From positions 94,001 through 158,000 of the forward strand of contig NZ_JAUXOY010000014.1 of NCBI RefSeq assembly GCF_030684185.1: a stretch of DNA of 64,000 nucleotides, read 5' to 3'. Below are positions 41,862 through 51,815 of this stretch, one piece after another. Position numbers and translations under genes: made by a program. The first letter of the stretch is position 1. Each line of letters opens with the position of its first letter. The stretch is from Methylotenera sp. Lineage in GTDB: Bacteria; Pseudomonadota; Gammaproteobacteria; Burkholderiales; Methylophilaceae. The notes beneath the pieces are model-generated. The model was not told the DNA's origin and did no database searches. It saw nothing but the letters and a program-made list of their open reading frames with translations.

Positions 41862-42050
41862 ATGATGTCACCTAAAAATCAGCATCCGCGCATTTTACTT
41901 TCGAAGAATGATAGCGGCGCCATAGGATTCTGTGAGGTTTGCGATGTGGTTTAGTTAGAGATTAGCGCATTTAGTTTGAGAATTGATTCAGCGTCACTTG
42001 ATTCACTAAGTAAGTTAATAAACGACGCCGCACAATGTTTAAAAGTTTAA
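41862..42050 (+). pseudogene. TAG-interrupted small ORF
   Basis: MMSPKNQHPRILLSKNDSGAIGFCEVCDVV*LEISAFSLRIDSASLDSLSKLINDAAQCLKV*; same frame on both sides of TAG (41952-41954), RBS GAGGAG upstream. Confidence 0.55.
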
Positions 42051-42153
42051 AAAAGCTAAAACTGAAAAGGCACGGTTTTAGCAAACAATCCCAGCAGAGA
42101 GTAATTTACATTGAATATAGATATCGCAAATAAGCAGTATTACAAGCTTGCAA

Positions 42154-42182
42154 ATACAAATGATAATAGTTATTATTTGTAT
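42154..42182. promoter_or_regulatory. Fur box abutting hemP start
   Basis: ATACAAATGATAATAGTTATTATTTGTAT. Confidence 0.88.
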
Positions 42183-42183
42183 T

Positions 42184-42408
42184 ATGAGTAAAGATAATCA
42201 AGATAATTTTAAAGTATCAAACATCGCTAAAAACCTGCAGAAGTTGCATGAGGCAGAGAGTGCGGTGCTAAAGACGCGCATAGCCAATATTAGGGCAACA
42301 ACAAGTGAGGTGCTATTGGCAGGCGCACGTGAATTGGTAATTAAGCATGCGGGTGAAGATTATTACTTGCGACTAACTAGTCAGGGTAAGTTGATTTTAA
42401 CAAAATAG
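42184..42408 (+). CDS. hemP: Hemin uptake protein HemP-like
   Basis: C terminus LAGARELVIKHAGEDYYLRLTSQGKLILTK is HemP-like. Confidence 0.85.
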   Translation: MSKDNQDNFKVSNIAKNLQKLHEAESAVLKTRIANIRATTSEVLLAGARELVIKHAGEDYYLRLTSQGKLILTK

Positions 42409-42467
42409 CGGGCTGTTTCTAGTACTGTCAAGTTTGATTAATACGCAATTTATGCACTGGAAACAAT

Positions 42468-43286
42468 ATGAAAGCCAACTTGAATTTAGTGGTGAATAAC
42501 ACACTGTTATCTGAAAAAACAGATGGTGTTGCAGAGGGTGGCAAGGTGCAAAGCATCAATAATTTAGTACCAAAGCGACAGCTGTTGTCCGAAGAGATGA
42601 AAAATGAAACGCCTTCCTACAAAATGTTGGCGTTGATAATGTTGGTGCACTTGTTCGGTATTTCGGCATTGTTTGAGGTAAAGCCTGAGCAAGTAAAAGT
42701 CGATGATTTTCAGACGCCGATGCTGGTGAGTTTGGTAAGTAACCCTAGAGCCACGTCTGAAGTTGTTCCTATTCAGTCTGTTGCGTCGGTGCCAATAAAA
42801 CATAAAAAGCAAACAGTTGAAAAACAAAAGCTTCCAATGGTAGAAAAGGATATAAAAGAAACAAGTATGCAAACGCAGGTTAACAAAGAAAAATTACCAG
42901 TTGAAACAGATGCTGAAAGTGAAATTGTAGCGGCAAGAATAGCAATTTCGACTGAAACGCTGGCAGAAGTGACATCAGTTAAACCAGAGGCTGAACAAGA
43001 GGTCGAGCCGCCGCGTTTTGGCGCAGCCTACTTAAACAACCCTGCTCCAGCCTACCCGCCATTAGCGCGGCGTTTAAGTGAGCAAGGCAGGGTGCTGCTA
43101 AAAGTGCTGGTAACAGAAGAAGGCTTAGCATCGATAGTGCAAGTAGATACCAGTAGTGGTTATAACAAATTAGATCAGGCTGCAATAGAGGCGGTAAAAA
43201 AATGGAGCTTTATTCCCGCAAAAAGAAGTAATCAGCCTATCAGTGCTTATGTATTAGTACCAATAAAGTTTTCGCTGAATAGTTAA
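42468..43286 (+). CDS. tonB: TonB energy transducer
   Basis: One N-terminal TM, C-terminal PPLARRLSEQGRVLLKVLVTEEG...WSFIPAKR. Confidence 0.92.
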   Translation: MKANLNLVVNNTLLSEKTDGVAEGGKVQSINNLVPKRQLLSEEMKNETPSYKMLALIMLVHLFGISALFEVKPEQVKVDDFQTPMLVSLVSNPRATSEVVPIQSVASVPIKHKKQTVEKQKLPMVEKDIKETSMQTQVNKEKLPVETDAESEIVAARIAISTETLAEVTSVKPEAEQEVEPPRFGAAYLNNPAPAYPPLARRLSEQGRVLLKVLVTEEGLASIVQVDTSSGYNKLDQAAIEAVKKWSFIPAKRSNQPISAYVLVPIKFSLNS

Positions 43287-43318
43287 GTTAAAAGTTAATA
43301 ATTAATTAAGGATAGAAA

Positions 43319-44077
43319 ATGCAACTTGGATATGAGTTTAATAGCTGGGAATTTATTGCAGCAGGTGGCCCGGTTTCAGTTACGGTGGCAGTAATATTGC
43401 TAGTGATGTCTATAGCCAGTTGGTATTTAATCGTCTCTAAAAGCATAGAAGTATGGCGCACACAAAAAGCATTCAGAGATTATGTTAAAAATTTCTGGAA
43501 TGCATCAACTTTAGCAGCTAGTTCAAGGTTGGAACATAAAACAGCTTTGGCAAATTTAGCGTGGCAAGCAATAACTGCTGCAGAACATCATAAAGCGTTC
43601 GTGGCAAAAAATGCAGATAAGGTAACTCAAGATGAATTCATAGCACGTGCTATGAATCGAACTATTGCAGAAGAAAATTCAAAAATGGAACAGGGCCTAA
43701 CTGTGTTGGCATCCGTCGGAAGCGTTTCGCCGTTTGTAGGATTGTTTGGCACTGTGTGGGGTATTTACCACGCACTTGCAAGCATTAGTTTAAGCGGTCA
43801 GGCCACGCTTGATAAGGTAGCCGGGCCAGTAGGTGAAGCATTGATTATGACTGCGCTGGGCTTGGCAGTGGCAATACCAGCGGTACTAGCTTATAACGCT
43901 CTGGTCCGAAGCAACAGAGAGCTAAACGGCGTCATGGAGAAATTCGGCTATGAACTGCATACATTACTTACAACTGGTGCAGTTATGGCGGCAAAACAAA
44001 ATAAAGTAAATTCAGCTTTAGATGCTAAAGAGCATATGACAAAAGAACGTATACATAGTGTAGAGGTGCCGGCATGA
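43319..44077 (+). CDS. exbB: ExbB/TolQ-family proton channel
   Basis: LASVGSVSPFVGLFGTVWGIYHA. Confidence 0.95.
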   Translation: MQLGYEFNSWEFIAAGGPVSVTVAVILLVMSIASWYLIVSKSIEVWRTQKAFRDYVKNFWNASTLAASSRLEHKTALANLAWQAITAAEHHKAFVAKNADKVTQDEFIARAMNRTIAEENSKMEQGLTVLASVGSVSPFVGLFGTVWGIYHALASISLSGQATLDKVAGPVGEALIMTALGLAVAIPAVLAYNALVRSNRELNGVMEKFGYELHTLLTTGAVMAAKQNKVNSALDAKEHMTKERIHSVEVPA

Positions 44078-44496
44078 TAGGAGTCAAAAACAGCGTGAGT
44101 GTTGCATTACACACAGCCCCAATGTCAGAGATTAACACTACACCACTAGTGGACGTGATGCTGGTATTGCTAGTGATATTTATCATTACGGCACCTTTGC
44201 TGACACATGCAGTAAGAATTGACCTCCCACAGGCGAGTAGTCAGCCATTGCCAGAAAAACTGGAAATAATTTCAGTGTCTATTGATGCAGCAGGAAAAAT
44301 GTACTGGAATAACACGCCGATGGTGCAGGGTGAGTTAAAAATTAAGCTTCAGCAAATCGCGAACCAAAAGTCACAGCCAGAGTTGAATATACGCGCCGAT
44401 AAAGAAACGCGTTATCAAATTTTAGCAGAGGTGATGGCCGATGCGCAAAATGCAGGCATCAGTAAATTAGGTTTTGTGAGTGAGCCTAAGCATTAA
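44074..44496 (+). CDS. exbD: ExbD
   Basis: MSEINTTPLVDVMLVLLVIFIITAPLL. Confidence 0.95.
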   Translation: MIGVKNSVSVALHTAPMSEINTTPLVDVMLVLLVIFIITAPLLTHAVRIDLPQASSQPLPEKLEIISVSIDAAGKMYWNNTPMVQGELKIKLQQIANQKSQPELNIRADKETRYQILAEVMADAQNAGISKLGFVSEPKH

Positions 44497-44590
44497 GGAT
44501 AAGTTAAAAATACATTAGCAATCAATAATAGCCAGCCAGTAAGAGTAAAACTTAGTTAGCCAGCCAATAAACATAAAAAAGGGCGACACT

Positions 44591-46840
44591 ATGAAACTGT
44601 ATGGCAACAAAAATATCACACAAAAATCGATATATCTAGCTGTGGCATTAACATTTAATTCTGCATTAGCAGTAGCAGAAGATGTGAAAACGGCGGAGCC
44701 AAAAGAGCTGGAAGAAGTTAACGTAAAGGCGGCTGCAGAACCTGTAGCTAGAGGTTACCAGGCCACACAAACACGGGTAGGTAAAGTGCTGCAAGATCCG
44801 CATGATATTGCACAAGCAATTACTACATTAACCCGAGACCTGCTACATGATCAGCAGGTAGGGTCATTGCGCGAAGCCTTACGGAATGTTTCAGGGCTTA
44901 CCTTTAATGCAGCAGAAGGTGGCCGCTCAGGCGACAACATGATGTTGCGCGGATTCTATACTTTTGGCGACATTTATTTAGATGGTATACGTGACACCGC
45001 ACAATACAATCGGGAAACCTTTAACCTGGAACAGGTTGATGTGTTGCGCGGCTCTGCCGCTATGCTGTTTGGCCGCGGTCAGGCTGGCGGCGTGATTAAC
45101 CAGGTATCTAAAACCGCTAAGCTGACAGATGCCAATGTTATATCAGGAAGTTTGGGTGAATATGATTACCACCAGTTTACAGGTGATTTTAATAAGCAAC
45201 TCACAGGCACAGCGGCAATTCGTTTAAACGTAATGGATAGGTCAGAAGAAAATTATCGTAAAAATCCAGCCAATGGTGACAGCCCGACCTTGGATCGAAG
45301 CGGGATAGCAGTAAGCTTTGGTGCTGGCATAGGTACTGAGAATGAATTTTTTTTAAATCATGTTTATACGAAAACAGGTGACGTGCCGGATTTTGGTGTT
45401 TCATTCTTCAACAAACGTCCGATTGATAGAACTTTGGCATCCGGAGCGAACATTGACGACGGGGTGTTTTATGGAGGTGATAAAAACTTCGATGACAGTG
45501 ACACTAGCATCAGTACAGCAATATTTACTCACAAGTTTTCTAAAGACACAGAATGGCGTACACAGTTGAGAAGTGCCGATTACGAGCGTGGTTACTGGGC
45601 AAAGACACCTAATAATGCCGTTATGCCAAGCGCTAATTACAGTGTAGGTGGCAACCAAACGCGTGATATGGATTATGAAACTTTAAACTTACAAACTGAT
45701 TTTAGCACCAAGCTTGACATTGTAGGCATGAAGCACCAAGTTTTAACAGGACTTGAATACTTGAAAGAAGATTCATTCCGACATGGTTTACGACCATTTA
45801 ACCTGACAACTGGACAGCCTTACACTTTAACAGGTGCCGCACTCACGGCGGCTATTGCGGCTAACGGGGTGTTTTACAAGAAAGGCGTGTTGGCAACCAC
45901 TGGCACACCAGTAAAATTCAAGGCTGATAATTATGCGATTTACGTGCAGGATACCATCGAGTTAATTCCTAAGTGGGATTTGCTATTAGGCATGCGCCGG
46001 GATGAATTGCGTGCAGATTACTCAAGCACAACTTCACCTAAACTAAGTTATGGTGAAAATAGTTATCGTACTGGTTTGTCATGGCATCAAAATGAGATGA
46101 GTCATTACTATGTAAGTTTTAGTGATTCATTTAGCCCGACCGCCGACTTGTATCAGTTAACCGTCAAACCACAACCGCCTGAAACCAGTAAAACTGTAGA
46201 GGTTGGCGCTAAATGGCTGTTTAATGACGGTGATTTAGCCTTTAGAACCGCATTATATCGCTCAATTAAAGACTGGGAGCGTAATACAGACCTGGAGTCT
46301 ACTGCAGCGATTCTGACTAAGAAGCGTCGTACCGATGGGCTGGAGTTCGAGTTATCTGGCTATGTAGCAGAGAACTGGGAAGTGTTTGCAGGCCTTGCTT
46401 TTATGGATGCTAAAATACTTGAAGTTGCGGAAAATATCAATGCTACGACGGGTGTGATTACTTTCGCTGACGCAAGATTTGAAGGAAAACGTGCACGTAA
46501 CACACCTGCAGCAACATTCAATCTATGGACGACTTATTCATTCTTGGGCAACTGGAAAATTGGCGGTGGCATTGAGGCAAAAGGTGAGCGCATTGGCTAT
46601 GTGCCATCTGCAGCAAGTGCCGCTAACGTGTATACCAATGGACAATTTGACCCAAATAAATTACCAGGCTATGCCCGTGTAGATGCAATGTTGGAATATG
46701 ACGCTAAACAATGGGCGGTGCGTTTGAATGTTAAAAACGTGTTGGATAAAACCTACTATGATGCGATTTATGACAACGGTGGTTTTAGTGTGCCGGGTAA
46801 TAGCAGAACAGCCATTATAACGACTGAGTTCAAATTTTAA
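44591..46840 (+). CDS. TonB-dependent (catecholate-type) siderophore receptor
   Basis: 749 aa; plug DPHDIAQAITTLTRDLL, MLRGFYTFGDIYLDGIRD; C-terminal F. Confidence 0.93.
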   Translation: MKLYGNKNITQKSIYLAVALTFNSALAVAEDVKTAEPKELEEVNVKAAAEPVARGYQATQTRVGKVLQDPHDIAQAITTLTRDLLHDQQVGSLREALRNVSGLTFNAAEGGRSGDNMMLRGFYTFGDIYLDGIRDTAQYNRETFNLEQVDVLRGSAAMLFGRGQAGGVINQVSKTAKLTDANVISGSLGEYDYHQFTGDFNKQLTGTAAIRLNVMDRSEENYRKNPANGDSPTLDRSGIAVSFGAGIGTENEFFLNHVYTKTGDVPDFGVSFFNKRPIDRTLASGANIDDGVFYGGDKNFDDSDTSISTAIFTHKFSKDTEWRTQLRSADYERGYWAKTPNNAVMPSANYSVGGNQTRDMDYETLNLQTDFSTKLDIVGMKHQVLTGLEYLKEDSFRHGLRPFNLTTGQPYTLTGAALTAAIAANGVFYKKGVLATTGTPVKFKADNYAIYVQDTIELIPKWDLLLGMRRDELRADYSSTTSPKLSYGENSYRTGLSWHQNEMSHYYVSFSDSFSPTADLYQLTVKPQPPETSKTVEVGAKWLFNDGDLAFRTALYRSIKDWERNTDLESTAAILTKKRRTDGLEFELSGYVAENWEVFAGLAFMDAKILEVAENINATTGVITFADARFEGKRARNTPAATFNLWTTYSFLGNWKIGGGIEAKGERIGYVPSAASAANVYTNGQFDPNKLPGYARVDAMLEYDAKQWAVRLNVKNVLDKTYYDAIYDNGGFSVPGNSRTAIITTEFKF

Positions 46841-46859
46841 GGTATAGATTAAGGGTTAG

Positions 46860-47543
46860 ATGATGTTGCAGCATGTGCCGGATTTATTGACTGTTGAAGA
46901 ACTTGCCGAGGCTAGGCGCTTGCTTGCAAGTGCCGACTGGGTAGATGGCAAGGTAACGGCTGGCACACAAGCCGCAACGGTAAAAAATAATCAGCAGTTG
47001 CCCGAGAGTGCGCCGCAAATACGTGCATTGAGGCAGTTGGTGTTAATGGCGCTTAATCGTAACGCCTTATTTTTTACCGCGGCGCTACCTTCTAAAATTT
47101 TGCCGCCTTTTTTTAACCGATATAGCGGTGAGGCTAATCAATATGGCTTTCATGTCGATAACGCCATGCGTATGCCGCCGGATGGTGGTGGTTATGTGCG
47201 AGCGGATGTTTCTGCTACCTTATTTTTGTCGGAACCTGATGAATATGACGGTGGCGAACTCATCATCGAAGATACCTTTGGCCGTCATGCGGTGAAGTTG
47301 AATGCCGGTAGCTTGGTAATCTATCCATCTTCTTCGGTACATAAGGTGAATCCGGTGACGGAAGGCGCAAGAGTGGCATGCTTTATGTTTATTCAAAGCA
47401 TGGTGCGCGATGCTGAAAAGCGCCGTTTACTATACGACATGGACATGTCGCTGATGCAGTTGCGCCATCAAGTAGGCGAAACTGAACCAGTTGTACATTT
47501 AACTGGGGTCTATCACAACTTGCTTAGGCATTGGGCTGAATGA
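46860..47543 (+). CDS. piuC: PKHD-type Fe(II)/2OG hydroxylase PiuC/YbiX
   Basis: FHVDNAMRM...[28 protein letters not shown]. Confidence 0.93.
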   Translation: MMLQHVPDLLTVEELAEARRLLASADWVDGKVTAGTQAATVKNNQQLPESAPQIRALRQLVLMALNRNALFFTAALPSKILPPFFNRYSGEANQYGFHVDNAMRMPPDGGGYVRADVSATLFLSEPDEYDGGELIIEDTFGRHAVKLNAGSLVIYPSSSVHKVNPVTEGARVACFMFIQSMVRDAEKRRLLYDMDMSLMQLRHQVGETEPVVHLTGVYHNLLRHWAE

Positions 47544-48637
47544 CAGCGCTACTTTCCAAGTTACAGACTACACCATCAGGAGTGCAATCCGCTACTGACT
47601 ATTTGCCGTATGGGCAACTGCGCCTAACGCCAGAGGTATGGCGTTATTTGGAACAAGGCAGTGGTAAAGGTTTAACCATGCAAGCTAATGCACAGGCGCT
47701 AGATGATGTGAAACTGATGTCGCGACCTTTAGCCGAAGTTAAGGGCGGGAATACGCGGCTGAACATCTTCGGGCAGCAGTTTGAGCATCCTTTGCTGTTG
47801 GCACCGATAGCGTATCAGCGTTTATTTCATCCTGATGGTGAACAGGCGAGCGCAATGGCGGCAAATGCACAGTCTGGACAGATGGTGGTGAGTAGTCTCG
47901 CCAGTCAGACGCTGGAAGAAATTATAAAAGCAAGCGGGCAGGCTTTATGGTTCCAGCTGTATTGGCAGGGCAACAGGCCGCGTACTCTGCATTTGCTTAA
48001 GCGTGCATTAGCTGCAGGTTATAGTGCGGTAATGTTCACCGTAGATGCTCCAGTTAAACAAGCGGTGATGCAATTGCCTGATGGTATTAGTGCGGTTAAT
48101 CTTGAGGCTTCGCTGCCTATGTCTGCTGTGCCGTTTAACTCAAGTATGGTGTTTGACGGTTGGATGACGCAAGCGCCTACTTGGGATGATTTGGCTTGGC
48201 TGCGTAACCAGCTCAATGAGCCCTTGCTGGTCAAAGGGATCTTGCATCTTGATGACGCAAAAAAATTGCTAAGTTTGGGTTGTGACGGTTTAGTAGTTTC
48301 TAACCACGGAGGGCGGGTGCTGGACGGGGTACCTGGCAGTCTTGAGATGCTGCCTGAAATTGTAAAATTGGTTTCTGGTAAAGCCAATGTGTTGTTTGAT
48401 AGCGGCATACGCAGTGGTCAAGACGCCTTTAAAGCGTTAGCACTCGGGGCAGATGCCGTGATGGTAGGACGCCCCTATGTTTGGGGACTTTCAACCTGTG
48501 GTGCGCTAGGCGTGGCACATGTTTTACGTTTGATGCGTGATGAACTGGAAATGACGATGGCACTGTCTGGGGCTGAAAATCTTAAGGCGATTAAAGTTGG
48601 AAAATTTTTGAATAATTTAACAAAGGATAAAAGATGA
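47540..48637 (+). CDS. FMN-dependent alpha-hydroxy acid dehydrogenase/oxidase
   Basis: [64 protein letters not shown]. Confidence 0.93.
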   Translation: MTALLSKLQTTPSGVQSATDYLPYGQLRLTPEVWRYLEQGSGKGLTMQANAQALDDVKLMSRPLAEVKGGNTRLNIFGQQFEHPLLLAPIAYQRLFHPDGEQASAMAANAQSGQMVVSSLASQTLEEIIKASGQALWFQLYWQGNRPRTLHLLKRALAAGYSAVMFTVDAPVKQAVMQLPDGISAVNLEASLPMSAVPFNSSMVFDGWMTQAPTWDDLAWLRNQLNEPLLVKGILHLDDAKKLLSLGCDGLVVSNHGGRVLDGVPGSLEMLPEIVKLVSGKANVLFDSGIRSGQDAFKALALGADAVMVGRPYVWGLSTCGALGVAHVLRLMRDELEMTMALSGAENLKAIKVGKFLNNLTKDKR

Positions 48638-48894
48638 AATTACTATTAGCACTATTAACCGTGTTACCACTGCAGGCCTTTGCGGGGGCGGATTGCAAAG
48701 TGTACCCAAAGGAAGAGTGGGCCTCAGAAGCCACGCTAAAACAAACGTTGAGTGAAGAGGGGTACATCATCAAAAAGTTTAAAGTGGATGGTAATTGTTA
48801 TGAGATATATGGTCGCAACAAACAAGGTAAGAAAGTAGAGATTTACTTCGATACCAAGACGCTGGCGATTGTTAAAGCTGAAATTGAAAAGTAA
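48634..48894 (+). CDS. PepSY-like small periplasmic protein
   Basis: Signal peptide, then one PepSY repeat KVDGNCYEIYGRNKQGKKVEIYFDTKTLAIV. Confidence 0.8.
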   Translation: MKLLLALLTVLPLQAFAGADCKVYPKEEWASEATLKQTLSEEGYIIKKFKVDGNCYEIYGRNKQGKKVEIYFDTKTLAIVKAEIEK

Positions 48895-48908
48895 GCAAGT
48901 CGAATAAA

Positions 48909-49433
48909 TTGCCGATGCAAGCAGATTTACTTAAAACCAATGACAGCACATGGCCGCTGCTTGTCAGGTTAACCCATTGGGCGGTTGCTACAGGCGTACT
49001 CATTAGCTTTTTTAATGAGTCAGGCTTTTGGCATAGGTTCATCGGTTACGCATGTGTGGCTCTCGTGCTGTTGCGAATTGCAGATGGTTTATGGTTTAGC
49101 CGGTCGATGACCTCAAAGTTTTATCTGCCAAAAATTGCAGATATCAAGATGCACTTAAAAGAACTTGTAGCTGGAAAAATTTCTCATCATAGAGGACATA
49201 ACCCGCTTGGTCAGTGCGCGGTTTATGTCATGTGGCTAGTTATCATATTTCTCGCACTGACAGGTTGGCTTAGCCGTACCGATCAGTTCTGGGGTGAAGA
49301 CTGGCCTGTGGATGTTCATCAGGTGCTGTCTTATTTACTGCAAGCGATGGTTATATTACATTTGCTGGCGGTGGTGGTCGTTTCAAAACTGCAGGGCAGA
49401 AATTTAATCAAAGCCATGGTTCACGGCAAATAA
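48909..49433 (+). CDS. Cytochrome b561-family protein
   Basis: WPLLVRLTHWAVATGVLISF; GHNPLGQCAVYVMW; histidines in TM helices. Confidence 0.88.
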   Translation: MPMQADLLKTNDSTWPLLVRLTHWAVATGVLISFFNESGFWHRFIGYACVALVLLRIADGLWFSRSMTSKFYLPKIADIKMHLKELVAGKISHHRGHNPLGQCAVYVMWLVIIFLALTGWLSRTDQFWGEDWPVDVHQVLSYLLQAMVILHLLAVVVVSKLQGRNLIKAMVHGK

Positions 49434-49464
49434 ACACTGTTGTAACGTGAACCATGCAAAACAG

Positions 49465-49896
49465 TTAGCCAGTAATGTAACTTTCAAGTTGTTTGATAAG
49501 CCTTTGTTGATAATCAATCGTTTCTTTCACCAAATCGCCAATAGACAGCATGCCAATGACTTTACCGTCCTCAAGTACTGGCAAGTGACGAATGCGCTTC
49601 TCAGACATGATAGACATTGCTTGTTCTACAGTGTCACTGGGTTTTGTGGTCGTTATGCTGGTCGACATCACCTCGCTTATAGGCGTGGTTTTTGAGGATT
49701 TGCCTTTGAGTACGATTTCCCGCGCGTAGTCACGTTCAGAAAAAATACCTACCAGTTTATCGCCTTCAAGTACTACTAACGCACCTATTCTATACTCAGC
49801 TAACACCACTAAAGCATCAAATACTGGACGATGTGGTGCAATTGAAATCACTTCTTTATGTTTTTTTATACTTAGTAATTGTTGTAATGTTTTCAT
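49465..49896 (-). CDS. Tandem CBS-domain protein
   Basis: GIFSERDYAREIVLKG, EKRIRHLPVLEDGKVIGMLSIGDLVK. Confidence 0.94.
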   Translation of the reverse strand: MKTLQQLLSIKKHKEVISIAPHRPVFDALVVLAEYRIGALVVLEGDKLVGIFSERDYAREIVLKGKSSKTTPISEVMSTSITTTKPSDTVEQAMSIMSEKRIRHLPVLEDGKVIGMLSIGDLVKETIDYQQRLIKQLESYITG

Positions 49897-49990
49897 GATA
49901 TTCCCCTCTCAGTTGATACTAGTAAAAATATACACCTTATAATGCCTATAGCAAAATGCTAAACAATAAATACAGGCGAAAAGTTAAGCC

Positions 49991-50914
49991 ATGCAAAACC
50001 CCCCAGACAAAAAGATAGTGTTCAAAGCCTTTTTGGCGCTTTTTATACTCACGCTTATCTGGGGTTATAACTGGGTCGTCATGAAGTTGGCAGTACAATA
50101 CGCTAGCCCATTTCAGTTTGCTGCACTACGCACATTTTTAGGCGCGCTTATTCTATTCTTAGTGATTTTTTTAACGAAAAGACCATTGGCGCTAAAAGAA
50201 TTTCCCACTATGCTTGTTTTAGGCATACTGCAAACGGTTGGTTTTACGGGGTTGTTAATTTGGGCATTGGTTGAAGGCGGTGCGGGTAAAACTGCGGTAC
50301 TTACTTACACCATGCCTTTTTGGGTAATGTTATTTGCCTGGCCAATGCTGGGTGAAAAAGTGCAAGGCTGGCAATGGCTTGCAGTGGTGTTTGCATTGTT
50401 TGGCATGGTGCTCATTTTTGATCCTTTACATATTAAAGCTGATGGATTTAGCATGTTTTTAGCGCTATGTTCAGGGGTTTCATGGGCAATATCTGCGATT
50501 ATCTCAAAGAAACTTCATAAGCGAGCACCACATTTAGACTTGCTTAATCTTACCGCTTGGCCAATGTTATTGGGCTCCATACCGATTATAGCCATCGCAC
50601 TTATTTTGCCTGCGCCGCCTATACAGTGGACCAGCACATTTATTTTGACCGTGCTTTTTAATGTGATTCTAAGTGGTTGCTTGGCTTGGGTGTTGTGGTT
50701 GTATGCTTTACAACGATTACAGGCGGGCGTAGCGAGTATGGCTTCAATGTTAGCGCCTGTTATTGGAGTATTAGCAGCATGGCTGCAACTCAATGAAGTG
50801 CCGGATACTTATGAATTGATTGGAATGGTTTTTATCGCACTGTCTTTAATCACCATTTCAATCATCAGCATACGTAAACATACGCAGATAGATGTCGCGC
50901 AAGGACAAGAGTAA
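49991..50914 (+). CDS. EamA/DMT-family transporter
   Basis: LIWGYNWVVMKLAV; 10 TM helices. Confidence 0.93.
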   Translation: MQNPPDKKIVFKAFLALFILTLIWGYNWVVMKLAVQYASPFQFAALRTFLGALILFLVIFLTKRPLALKEFPTMLVLGILQTVGFTGLLIWALVEGGAGKTAVLTYTMPFWVMLFAWPMLGEKVQGWQWLAVVFALFGMVLIFDPLHIKADGFSMFLALCSGVSWAISAIISKKLHKRAPHLDLLNLTAWPMLLGSIPIIAIALILPAPPIQWTSTFILTVLFNVILSGCLAWVLWLYALQRLQAGVASMASMLAPVIGVLAAWLQLNEVPDTYELIGMVFIALSLITISIISIRKHTQIDVAQGQE

Positions 50915-50917
50915 GGG

Positions 50918-51015
50918 CGTGAGTTGCAAATCAAGCCTGAACGTTGTTGTATCCGCTTGCCGTACTGGTTGTACTGTCTGCGCGAATACGCCTAGTTCAT
51001 GCTTGATTATCAACT
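50918..51015. repeat. Dispersed imperfect palindromic repeat, copy B
   Basis: GTATCCGCTTGCCGTACTGGTTGTACTGTCTGCGCGAATACGCCTAGTTC; compare 37.4 kb. Confidence 0.75.
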
Positions 51016-51087
51016 TACTTAAGTTACGGTTTGCCTATGTTAAAATGCAGGAAATACTTTTAGAAAATATACTTAGAGGAAAGCAGC

Positions 51088-51813
51088 ATGGCAGGTCATA
51101 GTAAATGGGCAAATATTCAACATCGCAAAGGTCGTCAAGACGCCAAGCGCGGCAAAATCTTCACAAAAATCATTAAAGAAATCACCGTAGCGGCGCGCTT
51201 AAGTGGTGGCGACGTTACCATGAACCCGCGTCTACGCGCTGCGGTGGCAGAGGCTAAAGAAGAGAACATGCCCGCTGACAATATAACGCGTGCCATTAAA
51301 AAAGGTACGGGCGAATTAGAGGGCGTGAACTACGAGGAAATTCGCTATGAAGGTTACGGTATTAACGGCGCGGCGATTATCATTGATTGTCTTACCGACA
51401 ACAAGCAGCGTGCGGTGGCTGATGTGCGCCACGCGCTGACTAAGTTTGGTGGTAATTTAGGTACCGATGGCTCGGTCGCCTTTATGTTCAAACATTGCGG
51501 CAGCTTAGTATATGAGCCAGGTACGAGCGAAGATAAAGTAATGGAAACCGCTTTGGAAGCAGGTGCTGAAGATATTGTGACAGACGAAGACGGCAGCATT
51601 GAAGTGATTACGCCGCCAAATGATTTTATGGCCGTAAAAGAAGCGATGGAAGCCGCAGGCCTTAAAGCCGTGATGGCAGAAGTCACTATGAAGCCGATGA
51701 ACGAAGTGGAGTTTACCGGCGATGATGCATTGAAAATGCAAAAAATATTAGATGCACTGGACGATTTGGACGATGTGCAGGATGTTTATACCACTGCAGT
51801 GATAGAGGGTTAG
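51088..51813 (+). CDS. yebC: YebC/PmpR-family transcriptional regulator
   Basis: [27 protein letters not shown]. Confidence 0.97.
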   Translation: MAGHSKWANIQHRKGRQDAKRGKIFTKIIKEITVAARLSGGDVTMNPRLRAAVAEAKEENMPADNITRAIKKGTGELEGVNYEEIRYEGYGINGAAIIIDCLTDNKQRAVADVRHALTKFGGNLGTDGSVAFMFKHCGSLVYEPGTSEDKVMETALEAGAEDIVTDEDGSIEVITPPNDFMAVKEAMEAAGLKAVMAEVTMKPMNEVEFTGDDALKMQKILDALDDLDDVQDVYTTAVIEG

Positions 51814-51815
51814 TA

